64,000 nt of DNA from Ruegeria sp. HKCCD4315 (GCF_013112245.1 NZ_WVRN01000001.1:2298501-2362500); one strand, 5' to 3'; positions 37,011 through 47,070 are shown, counted from the stretch's first letter. Numbers and translations are program-made. Notes: generated by a model from the letters alone, not told the origin.

Positions 37011-38786
37011 ATGGACGGGGCTGGGACGGCAGGCATCAGCACAAGGCTTAAGACCTTCATGTTAACGACAACGCTGCTTGCGCTTACCGCGCTGGCCGGT
37101 TGGGGAATCTATGCCATCCCTGGTCCGGTCGTCGATCATATGCTGGAATCCGATTTACGCCATCGTGCCGTTCAGATGGGACGCCAAGTCGAAAGCCAAC
37201 TGTATGATCTGCAGGTGAGTTTTGAACGGCACATTCTAAGTCAGCATGACCTAGCCTTTCTGGCTTTGCTGCCTGAAACCTCTGACATCTATAGATTTAA
37301 GCTATTCGACGCCTCCGGTCACGTGTTCTGGTCCACGCGCGAGTCTGATGTTGGAAGTGTGAACACAAAACCTTACTTCGCTGACGTCGTCGCGATGGGT
37401 AACTTGTTCTACAAACACGCTGAAAAACCGATTGGCTAGGTCGACTCGCTGGATACCCACCAGCTAGAGGGTTTTGACACCAATACCCGTCACGTTGCTG
37501 AAATCTATGCGCCCGTGGTCCAGAATGGCCGATTTCTTGGGGCAATCGAATTCAATTCTGACATCTCAGATGTAAGAAATCTGTTTATCAGCCGCGTGCG
37601 GCTTTCTTTGATCGTCGTCAGCACAGTGGTTTTGCTCGCCCTGAGCACCGTGAGCCTTGTGGTGTATCGCACCAACCAGAGGCAATTGGGTGTGTTAGAG
37701 CTTCGGGCGCAGAAAGAACGCGCATTGATGGATGATCAACTCCGCCTGGCACGCGAGGTGCGTTTATTGGGCGAGTTGAACGAATGGCTACAGTCCAGCC
37801 GATCGCTGGACGAGCTATTCGACATGGTATCGCGGTTCATGACCCACATTCTGCCCGAGGCCGAGGGCAGTGTTTATGTCTATTCCAACTCGCGCGATGT
37901 GCTGGATGGCTGTGCAAGTTGGAATGGCGGCGCACACAAAGCGCATATTCATCCCGAAGGGTGCTGGGGTCTGCGAAGGGGGCGAACCTATGAATTTGGC
38001 GCATCCGAGATCGACTTTGTCTGCGAACACGCGGAACCGCATGACGGACGGCCCTATTTCTGCTTTCCCATTCTGGCCCACGGGGAGGCCGTTGGCCTGC
38101 TGCATCTGCGTGCGCTTGAAGGGCGCGAGGCTTGCTTCCACAAAAGCCGCAAACTGGCACAGCCTTGCGCCGAACAGATCAGCATGGCGATTGCCAATGA
38201 CCGCATGCGCGATCAACTGCATGACCAATCGGTGCGCGACCCGCTGACCGGCCTGTTCAATCGACGTCACATGACCGAAACGCTGCGGAAATCCATAAGC
38301 CGCAGTCAACAGACGGGTGCCGCGCTGAGCTTGATTGCCGTGGACGTGGATCACTTCAAGAAATTCAACGACACGCATGGGCATGACGCCGGTGACATGG
38401 TCCTGCGAGCAGTTGGGGGCGCGTTGGAACAGAGTTGCGACCGGGACGAGGTTGCCTGCCGTGTCGGCGGTGAAGAATTCATGCTGATCCTGCCGGACAA
38501 CACCCCCGATGACGCCATGACGCGCGCCGAACAATTGCGTCAGGCGATTGAAGCAGTCGCGGTCCGCTATGGAGAAAAGGCGTTGCCGCGTATCACGATC
38601 TCGGTCGGCGTTGCGCATTACCCGAAACACGGAACCATGCCGCGGGATCTTATGCGCGCAGCAGATGATGCGCTTTACGTCGCCAAGGACCAAGGGCGCA
38701 ACCAAGTTCAAGTTGCTGGCGAGTCGCAAATTCAACCCAAACGATCTGAAGCTGACAGTGACCCGAAAAATTCAGATGCGGCCTAA
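37011..38786 (+). pseudogene. Membrane-bound diguanylate cyclase (GGDEF) interrupted by an in-frame amber codon
   Basis: Read through one TAG (37437-37439, codon 143), this is a single frame of 591 codons: a first membrane helix (LTTTLLALTALAGWGIYAI), an extracytoplasmic sensor region, a second helix (LSLIVVSTVVLLALSTVSLVVY), a coiled linker, a GAF-like domain and a C-terminal GGDEF domain with DPLTGLFNRRHM and the active-site motif RVGGEEFML. ATG 37011 has GGGAG 7 bases upstream. The downstream part could be made separately from GTG 37515, giving 423 residues with one membrane helix and an intact cyclase domain. So it may be a recent nonsense mutation, a read-through product, or a shortened active enzyme. 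Confidence 0.8.
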
Positions 38787-38824
38787 CCCCTTGCCGAATC
38801 GCACGGTGGGTCGGATCAATCCGC

Positions 38825-39946
38825 ATGGACTTGCACAGCACCTTTCCGGGCATCCCGGACCTGAAACGCCGCGCGCGCCGCCGTTTGCCGCATTTCGTGT
38901 GGGAATATGTCGAAAGCGGAACAGGTTCGGAAACGGCCCTGCTACGCAACCGCAAAGCGCTGGATGACGTTTGCCTTGCTCCTTCCATCCTGCACGGAGA
39001 GTTGGAGTTTGATACGACAAAGACGATTCTGAACCGTATTTGTGCTTTGCCCTGCGGTATCGCGCCCATTGGAATGTCCGGGTTGGTCTGGCCGAATGCA
39101 GAGCGTTTGTTGGCGCAGGCCGCCGCGCAAGCGAAGATTCCCTATAGCTTGTCGACCGTCGCAAGTCAGAGCCCCGAGGATCTGGCCCCGTATCTCGGGC
39201 CAGACGCTTGGTTTCAACTGTACCCACCGAGGGATCCAGAGATTCGCAAGGATATGCTGAACCGTGTACGTGACGCCGGTTTTCGTACGCTTGTCCTGAC
39301 AGTAGACGTTCCCGTCGCATCCCGCAGGGAAAGGCAAACCCGCTCAGGCTTAAGGCAGCCGCCAAAGCTGACACCGCGCTTACTTGCACAGATCGCGATG
39401 CGCCCTGCCTGGGCGATGGGAATGCTGCGCAGCGGCGCGCCGCGCATGCGCAGTCTGGAAAAATACATTGAAAATCCGGGCAATCTGCCGCCGACGGCGC
39501 ATATCGGATACTTGCTCAGGACCTCACCGGATTTGGATTATGTCTCGTGGCTGCGCGACCACTGGGATGGACCTTTGGTGATAAAGGGCATCCTTCGGCC
39601 CGAAGATACACCCAGTCTGGAACAGGTTGGGGTGGACGCGCTTTGGGTCTCGAATCACGGGGGTCGTCAGTTTGATGCAGCGCCCGCCAGCATAGAGGTT
39701 CTTCCAGCCATCAGAACCGCCACCCATCTTCCCCTGATCTTTGACAGTGGCATCGAAGGCGGGCTGGACGTTCTGCGCGCGCTATCCCTTGGAGCGGACT
39801 TTGTCATGCTGGGGCGCGCTTTTTTGTATGGGTTAGCAGCACTTGGCGCACGTGGCCCTGCCCATGTCATCGACATTTTACAACAGGATCTGCACGCGAA
39901 TATGGGGCAAATGGGATTGGCAAATTTGTCTCAAATCGAGAGATAA
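38825..39946 (+). CDS. FMN-dependent alpha-hydroxy-acid dehydrogenase (LldD-like)
   Basis: The 373-residue protein belongs to the L-lactate dehydrogenase/glycolate oxidase family, which oxidises 2-hydroxy acids with FMN. Key residues are K254 (PLVIKGILRPED), catalytic H278 and R281 (WVSNHGGRQFD), and the FMN phosphate region FDSGIEGGLDVLRALSLGADF followed by MLGRAFLYG. It starts MDLHSTFPGIPDLKRRARRRLP, as in LldD relatives. It begins 38 bp after the GGDEF gene. L-lactate is likely but mandelate- or glycolate-type substrates are possible. Confidence 0.9.
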   Translation: MDLHSTFPGIPDLKRRARRRLPHFVWEYVESGTGSETALLRNRKALDDVCLAPSILHGELEFDTTKTILNRICALPCGIAPIGMSGLVWPNAERLLAQAAAQAKIPYSLSTVASQSPEDLAPYLGPDAWFQLYPPRDPEIRKDMLNRVRDAGFRTLVLTVDVPVASRRERQTRSGLRQPPKLTPRLLAQIAMRPAWAMGMLRSGAPRMRSLEKYIENPGNLPPTAHIGYLLRTSPDLDYVSWLRDHWDGPLVIKGILRPEDTPSLEQVGVDALWVSNHGGRQFDAAPASIEVLPAIRTATHLPLIFDSGIEGGLDVLRALSLGADFVMLGRAFLYGLAALGARGPAHVIDILQQDLHANMGQMGLANLSQIER

Positions 39947-40106
39947 CGCTAAACATTTGATGCTGCAGCGCGGCATGACTATAAGGCTGCAGCGGCCAAA
40001 GGGCGTTTGCGAGCGGTAACATGCCGGTTCTACCCAGAAGAACGGATATACCTGCGCGTATTGTTTGCCCAATAAGACGCCCAAACACAAAAGACCGGGA
40101 CCTACT

Positions 40107-43100
40107 ATGACAGACTTCAACAAGATCCTGATCGCCAACCGCGGCGAGATTGCCATCCGCGTTATGCGCGCAGCGAACGAGATGGGCAAACGCACCGTCG
40201 CCGTCTACGCAGCGGAAGATAAGCTGGGCTTGCACCGCTTCAAGGCGGATGAGGCTTATCAGATCGGCGAGGGCATGGGTCCGGTCGCAGCCTATTTGTC
40301 GATCGACGAGATCATCCGCGTGGCCAAGCAATGCGGCGCTGACGCGATCCACCCAGGTTACGGCCTGCTGTCAGAAAACCCCGACTTCGTGGATGCCTGT
40401 GTTCAAAACGGTATCACCTTCATCGGCCCCAAAGCGGAAACCATGCGCGCCTTGGGTGACAAAGCCAGCGCACGGCGTGTCGCTATTGCGGCAGATGTTC
40501 CTGTCATTCCAGCGACCGAGGTTCTGGGCGATGACATGGACGCCATCCGCAAGGAAGCCGCCGAGATCGGCTATCCGCTGATGCTCAAGGCCAGCTGGGG
40601 CGGTGGCGGTCGGGGCATGCGCCCGATCAACTCGGAAGACGAGCTGGAAGAAAAGGTGCTGGAAGGTCGTCGCGAAGCCGAGGCTGCCTTTGGCAATGGT
40701 GAGGGCTATCTGGAAAAGATGATCACCCGCGCCCGCCATGTCGAGGTTCAGATCCTAGGCGACAAGCATGGTGAGATCTATCACCTCTATGAACGCGACT
40801 GCTCGGTCCAGCGTCGGAACCAGAAAGTGGTTGAACGCGCCCCTGCCCCATACCTGTCCGAAGAACAGCGTGCTGAAATCTGCGAGTTGGGCCGCAAAAT
40901 CTGCGCTCATGTGAATTATGAATGCGCGGGCACGGTCGAGTTCCTGATGGATATGGAAACCGGCAAGTTCTATTTCATCGAAGTGAACCCGCGCGTGCAG
41001 GTGGAACACACTGTCACCGAGGAAGTCACCGGTATCGACATCGTACAGGCACAGATCCTGATTGCTGAAGGCAAGACTCTGGCTGAAGCCACCGGTGCTG
41101 CCAGCCAGGCGGACGTACATCTGAACGGGCACGCGCTGCAGACCCGGATTACGACCGAAGATCCGCAGAACAACTTTATCCCCGACTATGGCCGGATCAC
41201 CGCCTATCGCTCGGCCACAGGCATGGGCATTCGTTTGGATGGTGGTACGGCATATGCGGGTGGTGTGATCACCCGGTACTACGATTCACTGCTGACCAAA
41301 GTGACGGCCTGGGCCCCAACACCGGACAAGGCGATTCACCGGATGGACCGCGCCCTGCGCGAATTCCGTATTCGCGGTGTCAGCACAAATATCGACTTTG
41401 TCATCAACCTGCTGAAACACCCGACTTTCCTGTCGAATGAATACACCACCAAATTCATCGACACGACGCCGGACCTGTTTGCGTTCAAACGCCGCCGCGA
41501 CCGGGGCACCAAGGTTCTGACCTATATCGCGGACATTACGGTGAACGGGCACCCCGAGACCAAGGATCGCCCCGAGCCGCGCGCAGACCTGAAAGAGGCC
41601 AAGCCCCCCGCACAGAAGGCCGAGCCACAAATGGGCACCCGCAACCTGCTGGAACAGAAAGGCCCGCAGGCCGTTGCCGACTGGATGAAGGCGCAGCGTC
41701 AACTGCTGATCACGGACACCACCATGCGCGACGGGCACCAGTCTTTGCTGGCAACCCGGATGCGCTCAATCGATATGATCAAAGTGGCTCCGACCTATGC
41801 GGCGAACCTGCCACAGCTTTTCTCGGTCGAATGCTGGGGCGGAGCGACCTTCGATGTCGCCTATCGCTTCTTGCAGGAATGCCCGTGGCAGCGACTGCGC
41901 GACCTGCGCGAGGCGATGCCGAACCTGATGACCCAGATGCTGCTGCGTGGCGCAAATGGGGTCGGCTACACCAACTACCCCGACAACGTGGTGCAGGAGT
42001 TCGTGCGCCAGGCGTCGCAGAACATCGACGTGTTCCGTGTATTTGACTCTCTGAACTGGGTTGAAAACATGCGCGTGGCGATGGATGCGGTCGTCGAAAA
42101 CGGCAAGATCTGCGAGGGCACCGTCTGTTATACCGGTGATATTCTGGACCCGGACCGCGCCAAATATGACCTGAAGTACTATGTCGGAATGGCGAAAGAG
42201 TTGCGCGACGCAGGCGCGCATATCCTTGGCCTAAAAGATATGGCGGGTCTGTTGAAACCGGCCTCGGCCAAAATCCTGATCCGCGCGCTGAAAGAAGAGG
42301 TCGGTCTGCCGATCCACTTCCACACGCACGACACGGCGGGTATCGCCAGCGCGACCATTCTGGCCGCGTCCGAGGCGGGTGTAGATGCCGTGGACTGCGC
42401 GATGGACAGCTTCTCGGGCAACACCTCGCAGGCAACCCTGGGCACTGTTGTTGAGGCCCTGCGCCACACCGACCGTGACACCGGCTTGGACATCAAGGCA
42501 ATCCGTGAGATCAGCGATTATTTCGAAGCGGTTCGCGGTCAGTATGCGGCGTTTGAATCCAGCCTGCAGGCCCCGGCGTCCGAAGTGTATCTGCACGAGA
42601 TGCCCGGTGGTCAGTTCACCAACCTCAAGGCGCAGGCGCGCAGCTTGGGTTTGGAAGAGCGTTGGCACGAGGTCGCCCAGATGTATGCCGACGTGAACCA
42701 GATGTTCGGTGACATCGTAAAAGTGACACCGTCTTCTAAGGTTGTCGGCGACATGGCGCTGATGATGGTCAGCCAGGGCCTGACGCGCGACGATGTGGAA
42801 AGCCCGTCGACTGACGTGGCCTTCCCCGACTCGGTCGTGGACATGATGCGTGGCAATCTGGGTCAGCCTCCGGGCGGATTCCCTGACACGATCATCAAGA
42901 AGGTTCTGAAGGACGAAGCCCCCAACACCCAGCGCCCCGGCAAGGACGTGCCTGCGGTCGATCTGGAAGCCACGCGTGCCGAACTGTCCAAGCAATTGGA
43001 AGGCAAAGACGTCGATGACGAAGATCTGAACGGCTACCTGATGTATCCCAAGGTGTTCCTGGACTACATGGGTCGCCACCGGATCTATGGCCCGGTCCGT

Positions 43101-43544
43101 ACTCTGCCAACACGCACCTTCTTCTACGGCATGGAGCCGGGCGAGGAAATCACGGCCGAGATTGACCCGGGCAAAACGCTGGAAATCCGCTGTCAGGCGA
43201 TTGGCGAAACCGATGAAAACGGCGAGGTCCGCGTGTTCTTTGAACTAAACGGCCAACCGCGCGTGATCCGGGTTCCGAACCGGATGGTTGCATCAAGCAC
43301 ACAAGCCCGGCCCAAAGCCGAAGTCGGCAACCCCAACCATGTCGGAGCCCCGATGCCTGGTGTTGTGGCCACCGTCGCCGTGACTGCCGGTCAACAGGTC
43401 AAGGAAGGCGACATGCTGCTGACCATCGAAGCGATGAAGATGGAAACCGGCATTCATGCCGAGCGTGATGCAACGGTCAAGGCCGTTCACATCCAGCCCG
43501 GCGGCCAGATTGACGCCAAGGACCTGCTGGTCGAACTGGAATAA
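40107..43544 (+). CDS. pyc: Pyruvate carboxylase
   Basis: Pyruvate carboxylase converts pyruvate to oxaloacetate with biotin, ATP and bicarbonate, feeding the TCA cycle. From ATG 40107 there are 1145 residues; an in-frame TTG at 40065 is rejected. Domains in order: biotin carboxylase (KILIANRGEIAIRVMRAA; ATP-grasp loop KASWGGGGRGM; FIEVNPRVQVEHTVTEE), carboxyltransferase (TTMRDGHQSLLATRMRS; HFHTHDTAGI), allosteric/PT domain, and the C-terminal biotinyl domain with K1111 in EAMKMET. Single-chain length is typical. A terminator follows. Confidence 0.97.
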   Translation: MTDFNKILIANRGEIAIRVMRAANEMGKRTVAVYAAEDKLGLHRFKADEAYQIGEGMGPVAAYLSIDEIIRVAKQCGADAIHPGYGLLSENPDFVDACVQNGITFIGPKAETMRALGDKASARRVAIAADVPVIPATEVLGDDMDAIRKEAAEIGYPLMLKASWGGGGRGMRPINSEDELEEKVLEGRREAEAAFGNGEGYLEKMITRARHVEVQILGDKHGEIYHLYERDCSVQRRNQKVVERAPAPYLSEEQRAEICELGRKICAHVNYECAGTVEFLMDMETGKFYFIEVNPRVQVEHTVTEEVTGIDIVQAQILIAEGKTLAEATGAASQADVHLNGHALQTRITTEDPQNNFIPDYGRITAYRSATGMGIRLDGGTAYAGGVITRYYDSLLTKVTAWAPTPDKAIHRMDRALREFRIRGVSTNIDFVINLLKHPTFLSNEYTTKFIDTTPDLFAFKRRRDRGTKVLTYIADITVNGHPETKDRPEPRADLKEAKPPAQKAEPQMGTRNLLEQKGPQAVADWMKAQRQLLITDTTMRDGHQSLLATRMRSIDMIKVAPTYAANLPQLFSVECWGGATFDVAYRFLQECPWQRLRDLREAMPNLMTQMLLRGANGVGYTNYPDNVVQEFVRQASQNIDVFRVFDSLNWVENMRVAMDAVVENGKICEGTVCYTGDILDPDRAKYDLKYYVGMAKELRDAGAHILGLKDMAGLLKPASAKILIRALKEEVGLPIHFHTHDTAGIASATILAASEAGVDAVDCAMDSFSGNTSQATLGTVVEALRHTDRDTGLDIKAIREISDYFEAVRGQYAAFESSLQAPASEVYLHEMPGGQFTNLKAQARSLGLEERWHEVAQMYADVNQMFGDIVKVTPSSKVVGDMALMMVSQGLTRDDVESPSTDVAFPDSVVDMMRGNLGQPPGGFPDTIIKKVLKDEAPNTQRPGKDVPAVDLEATRAELSKQLEGKDVDDEDLNGYLMYPKVFLDYMGRHRIYGPVRTLPTRTFFYGMEPGEEITAEIDPGKTLEIRCQAIGETDENGEVRVFFELNGQPRVIRVPNRMVASSTQARPKAEVGNPNHVGAPMPGVVATVAVTAGQQVKEGDMLLTIEAMKMETGIHAERDATVKAVHIQPGGQIDAKDLLVELE

Positions 43545-43569
43545 CCGGTTTAGCATTCTAAGGTTACAA

Positions 43570-43600
43570 GGGCCGTGCGGGGAACCGGGCGGCCTTTTTC
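43570..43600 (+). terminator. Terminator after pyruvate carboxylase
   Basis: GGCCG (43571-43575) pairs with CGGCC (43590-43594), enclosing a GC-rich loop, and is followed by TTTTTC. It begins about 27 bases after the pyc stop codon. Confidence 0.7.
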
Positions 43601-43622
43601 ATTGACGGAAAGGAGACACACC

Positions 43623-44006
43623 TTGCTTTCAATCACTCCGATCTATGCGGCCCTGATCGCAGTTCTTTATGTGACGCTCAGCGTCAAAGTGATTCTGCAG
43701 CGTCGCAGTGACAAAATCTCGGTCGGGGATGGCGGCAGCAAAATGATGATCAAGGCGATAAGGACCCATTCCAATTGCGCCGAATACGCGCCTATCGGCC
43801 TTTTGCTGATTGCGATGGTTGAGTTGCAGGGCGCGGGTGGCTGGCTTGTGCATCTGCTGGGCCTGACGTTGCTGGCTGGACGTCTTTTGCACGCTTACGG
43901 GTTTGGCAGAACCCCGCAAATCATCATCCTACGACAGATCGGGATGGGGCTGACTTTCACTTCGATATTGATCGCTGCCATTGCGAATCTGGTTTTGGCG
44001 CTCTGA
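43623..44006 (+). CDS. MAPEG-family membrane protein
   Basis: The start is TTG 43623, because AAAGGAGA lies 6 bases upstream and the frame upstream of it runs into the pyc terminator. This gives 127 residues with four membrane helices, the MAPEG pattern: ITPIYAALIAVLYVTLSVKVI, then the soluble loop with MIKAIRTHSNCAEYAPIGLL, HLLGLTLLAGRLLHAYGF, and FTSILIAAIANLVLAL. The loop motif RxHxNxxEYxP and GRxxHAxG are family signatures. MAPEG proteins are glutathione-linked membrane transferases/peroxidases; the bacterial role is unclear. Confidence 0.9.
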   Translation: MLSITPIYAALIAVLYVTLSVKVILQRRSDKISVGDGGSKMMIKAIRTHSNCAEYAPIGLLLIAMVELQGAGGWLVHLLGLTLLAGRLLHAYGFGRTPQIIILRQIGMGLTFTSILIAAIANLVLAL

Positions 44007-44018
44007 CCATCTGCGGGA

Positions 44019-44171
44019 TCAACTTGCCAAAACTCGCGTATCGACCGCCGGAGCTTGAATCAGAACCGGCTCGATCTCTGCCACCCTGTTTTCGTCCTGC
44101 GTGCAGATCACCGTTGTCAGCACGATCAAAACAGCCAACACCGCCATTTTCAGGTCTGTTGTTTTCGCCAT
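44019..44171 (-). CDS. 50-residue single-span membrane protein
   Basis: ATG 44171 with GAAGGAA just upstream (short spacing) gives a 50-residue product. Residues 8-23 form a membrane helix or signal anchor (KMAVLAVLIVLTTVIC), and the rest is acidic (TQDENRVAEIEPVLIQAPAV). The Cys at the end of the hydrophobic stretch does not make a standard lipobox. Codon use is host-like. It lies opposite the MAPEG gene, downstream of which it converges. Function unknown; the call rests on composition. Confidence 0.5.
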   Translation of the reverse strand: MAKTTDLKMAVLAVLIVLTTVICTQDENRVAEIEPVLIQAPAVDTRVLAS

Positions 44172-44319
44172 TTCCTTCACTTAGCCCCTCTTGTTTTGTG
44201 ATGCTCTGAAAATAGAACGCGCCAGAGGCGCATTTCCGTCGAAAGATTTTTCCTCTTTTTTGTGTTTTTCCGCTTGCAGCCCCGCGTGGGAATTTATACA
44301 TCCCTCCTCACTCAACGGC

Positions 44320-44394
44320 GCGGGCGTAGCTCAGGGGTAGAGCATAACCTTGCCAAGGTTAGGGTCGGGCGTTCGAATCGCCTCGCCCGCTCCA
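44320..44394 (+). tRNA. tRNA-Gly (GCC), copy 1
   Basis: A 75-base cloverleaf with CCA encoded. Acceptor GCGGGCG/CGCCCGC, anticodon stem TAACC/GGTTA with loop TTGCCAA (anticodon GCC), and T-loop TTCGAAT. Confidence 0.97.
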
Positions 44395-44427
44395 TTGAGA
44401 GGTCTTCGGACCACATATGTATCTGAT

Positions 44428-44502
44428 GCGGGCGTAGCTCAGGGGTAGAGCATAACCTTGCCAAGGTTAGGGTCGGGCGTTCGAATCGCCTCGCCCGCTC
44501 CA
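44428..44502 (+). tRNA. tRNA-Gly (GCC), copy 2
   Basis: Identical over all 75 bases to copy 1, 33 bp downstream. Anticodon GCC, CCA encoded. A recent duplicate or one kept identical by gene conversion. Confidence 0.97.
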
Positions 44503-44583
44503 GATACCAAACTTTCTCAACATGCTGGTTCTTTACGCCACGTTGCGCCATTCTGATTGCATTACGCAATGCAGGATTACCCC

Positions 44584-45450
44584 ATGTCTGATTATACCAT
44601 TCGCCCGCTCACTGCCGCCGAAGTCCAGCACGCCGTAGATTGGGCCGGGCGCGAGGGATGGAACCCCGGCGTACATGACGCCGAGTGCTTTCGACCAACA
44701 GACCCGGACGGGTTTCTGGGCGGTTTTCTGGATGGAGTGATGATTTCCTCGGTCTCGGCGGTAAATTACAACGCCGATTTCGCGTTTCTGGGCTTTTACA
44801 TCGTTAGACCCGAATTCCGGCACAATGGCCACGGGCTTGAGATTGCGCAACATGCGCTTGCTCATTGCGGCGGTCGTAACATGGGTCTGGATGGGGTTGT
44901 CGAGCAGCAGGAAAATTATCGCAAATCCGGCTTTACCTTCGCGTATAACAACTACCGATTTGCCGGAACAAAAACGCGGATGCTGGCGAAGCTGGGTACA
45001 TCGTCGAATGATTGCGTCGCGAATCTGAGCAGCGCGTCAAATGAACTAAAAGCCTATGACCGCGACATGTTTCCCGCTTCACGCGATTTGTTCCTTGAAA
45101 GCTGGCTCAGCGCTTACAATCACGTATCAAAGGTCTATTCCGACAACGGCAGAATCCGAGGCTACGCGACGCTGCGCCCTTGCCTCACCGGGTACAAGGT
45201 TGGTCCGCTGTTTGCGGACAATGCCGACATTGCAAGGGCTCTGTTAGCAGCTCTGCTGACGGCGATTCCCGAAGACCACAACGAGCATGAGGTTTTTGTG
45301 GACATGCCGCAGCCCAACACATCAGCCTTCGCTTTGGCCGACGCGCTTGGGCTGGACAAAGTGTTTGAAACCGCCCGGATGTATTCCAGCCATCAGCCGG
45401 ATATCGATCTGGACCGAATCTTTGGCGTGACGACGTTCGAGCTGGGCTAG
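44584..45450 (+). CDS. GNAT acetyltransferase with YitH-like C-terminal domain
   Basis: ATG 44584 (AGGA 8 bases upstream) gives 288 residues. The N-terminal half is a GNAT fold (IRPLTAAEVQHAVDWAGREGWNPG; FYIVRPEFRHNGHGLEIAQHAL is the acetyl-CoA loop, with R/QxxGxG-like HNGHGL). The C-terminal half (YATLRPCLTGYKVGPLFADN) matches the YitH/HolE-type second domain found in related acetyltransferases. Substrate unknown. It converges with the AsnC-like gene, overlapping by 4 bp. Confidence 0.87.
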   Translation: MSDYTIRPLTAAEVQHAVDWAGREGWNPGVHDAECFRPTDPDGFLGGFLDGVMISSVSAVNYNADFAFLGFYIVRPEFRHNGHGLEIAQHALAHCGGRNMGLDGVVEQQENYRKSGFTFAYNNYRFAGTKTRMLAKLGTSSNDCVANLSSASNELKAYDRDMFPASRDLFLESWLSAYNHVSKVYSDNGRIRGYATLRPCLTGYKVGPLFADNADIARALLAALLTAIPEDHNEHEVFVDMPQPNTSAFALADALGLDKVFETARMYSSHQPDIDLDRIFGVTTFELG

Positions 45451-45686
45451 AACGCCTTGAATGTCATGGTGGTCAGCGAGCGTTCGATGTTAGGGATCAC
45501 CAGCAGGTGTTCGTTGATAAAATGGCCCACATCCTCGGTTTCGGGGATGTAGAGCTTGAGCAGAAGGTCATATTCGCCGCTGGTGGAATACAGCTCGGAA
45601 TGAATTTCGCGCAGGGCGATTTCTTCGGCCACCTTGTAGGTGGTGCCGGGTTTGCAGCGGATCTGGATGAAAACGCAGGTGGACAT
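45447..45686 (-). CDS. Stand-alone Lrp/AsnC ligand-binding (RAM) domain protein
   Basis: From ATG 45686 there are 79 residues, equal to the C-terminal effector domain of Lrp/AsnC regulators, with no helix-turn-helix. Recognisable parts are VFIQIRCKPGTTYKVAEEIA, the glycine-containing STSGEYDLLLKLYI and NIERSLTTMTFKAF. Such stand-alone RAM domains bind amino acids and may modulate full-length Lrp proteins. The frame upstream to 45800 overlaps the hisB promoter region and is not used. It is divergent from hisB. Confidence 0.88.
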   Translation of the reverse strand: MSTCVFIQIRCKPGTTYKVAEEIALREIHSELYSTSGEYDLLLKLYIPETEDVGHFINEHLLVIPNIERSLTTMTFKAF

Positions 45687-45840
45687 GGTGTGACCCCATC
45701 GGTTCGTGTTGCTTGCAAGCTGACACGGGGCACAGCCGGGCGCAATCCCCTGCAACAGTTTGGCCTGAATGCCACCTATGGTCTGGATAAGGCTACCCAA
45801 CCCCGTCTATAAGCGCGCCTGTAGCAAAAGGAATTCGCCC

Positions 45841-46428
45841 ATGCGCAGCGCTTCGATCAGCCGCAAGACCGCCGAAACCGAGATCTCGGTCCAGGTCAAT
45901 CTGGATGGCACCGGCACCTATGACAACCAGACCGGTGTTGGCTTCTTTGACCACATGCTGGATCAGCTGGCGCGCCATTCGCTGATCGACATGACGATCA
46001 GCGCCAAGGGTGATTATCACATTGACGACCATCACACGGTCGAAGATACCGGCATCGCGCTGGGTCAGGCACTGACACAAGCTTTGGGCGACAAGAAAGG
46101 TATCCGCCGTTATGGCGAATGCCATCTGCCCATGGATGACGCGCAAGTGCGCTGTGCGCTGGATCTGTCGGGCCGTCCGTTCTTGATTTGGAATGTAGAC
46201 TTGCCGACGCCTAAGATTGGCTCGTTCGACACCGAACTGGTGCGGGAGTTCTTTCAGGCCCTGAGTACCCATGGTGGCATCACCCTGCACATCGACCAGT
46301 TGCACGGCTTCAACAGCCACCACATTGCCGAGGCTGCGTTCAAAGCCGTCGCGCGTGCGCTGCGTGATGCGGTCGAAACAGACCCCCGCAAGGCGGATGC
46401 AATTCCGTCGACTAAAGGCGCGCTGTAA
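45841..46428 (+). CDS. hisB: Imidazoleglycerol-phosphate dehydratase HisB
   Basis: HisB dehydrates imidazoleglycerol phosphate, the sixth step of histidine synthesis. ATG 45841 has AAGGA 8 bases upstream; the frame upstream to 45769 is discarded. The 195-residue single-domain protein has the manganese-binding motifs [26 protein letters not shown] and [12 protein letters not shown]. The stop TAA directly precedes the hisH start, so the two are co-translated. Confidence 0.97.
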   Translation: MRSASISRKTAETEISVQVNLDGTGTYDNQTGVGFFDHMLDQLARHSLIDMTISAKGDYHIDDHHTVEDTGIALGQALTQALGDKKGIRRYGECHLPMDDAQVRCALDLSGRPFLIWNVDLPTPKIGSFDTELVREFFQALSTHGGITLHIDQLHGFNSHHIAEAAFKAVARALRDAVETDPRKADAIPSTKGAL

Positions 46429-47067
46429 ATGCTGACTGCCATTATCGACTACGAAAGCGGCAATCTTCACTCGGCAGAAAAAGCCTTTCAGCGCATGGCG
46501 CAAGAGGTCGGCGCCGGTGAGGTTGTTGTGACCTCGGACGCTGATGTTGTCGCCCGGGCGGACCGTTTGGTTTTACCCGGAGATGGAGCCTTTCCCGCAT
46601 GTGCAGCTGAACTGCGTGGGCACAAGGGCATCTATGACGCGATGGTCGAGGCGGTTGAACAGAAAGGTCGCCCGTTTCTGGGAATATGCGTTGGGATGCA
46701 GCTGATGGCCTCTAAGGGCCATGAGTACAGCGAAACCGAAGGTTTGGGCTGGGTTGCGGGCGATGTTGTCCTAATCGAGCCTTCGGATGCTACCCTGAAA
46801 GTCCCCCACATGGGCTGGAACAATCTGGTCTTGGAAAGCGATCACCCAGTGTTCAACGGGGTGAAAACTGGCGATCACACTTATTTCGTCCACTCCTACC
46901 ATTTTCGTGTGAACGACCCAGCACAGCGGCTGGCTTACGTGGACTATGGGCAAGAGGTCACGGCCGTGATCGGCCGCGACACGATGGTTGGGATGCAGTT
47001 CCACCCCGAGAAAAGTCAGGATGTTGGTCTGCGTATGCTGGGCAATTTCCTGACCTGGACACCCTGA
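46429..47067 (+). CDS. hisH: Imidazole glycerol phosphate synthase glutaminase subunit HisH
   Basis: HisH splits glutamine and passes ammonia to HisF. The 212-residue class I amidotransferase has the nucleophile in GICVGMQLM, the His-Glu pair in FHPEKSQDVG, and the N-terminal IIDYESGNLHSAEKAF. It starts right after hisB. HisF, its partner, is 4.3 kb further on. Confidence 0.97.
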   Translation: MLTAIIDYESGNLHSAEKAFQRMAQEVGAGEVVVTSDADVVARADRLVLPGDGAFPACAAELRGHKGIYDAMVEAVEQKGRPFLGICVGMQLMASKGHEYSETEGLGWVAGDVVLIEPSDATLKVPHMGWNNLVLESDHPVFNGVKTGDHTYFVHSYHFRVNDPAQRLAYVDYGQEVTAVIGRDTMVGMQFHPEKSQDVGLRMLGNFLTWTP

Positions 47068-47070
47068 GGA

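Noticed and set aside
39958..40000. Two GCTGCAGC copies between the hydroxy-acid dehydrogenase and pyc
   Set aside because: Short self-complementary 8-mers, too short and without context to call an operator or repeat element.
44320..44502. Twin tRNA-Gly genes as an integration (att) scar
   Set aside because: Both copies are full and functional-looking, only 33 bp apart, with no integrase or phage gene nearby. A simple tandem duplication explains them.
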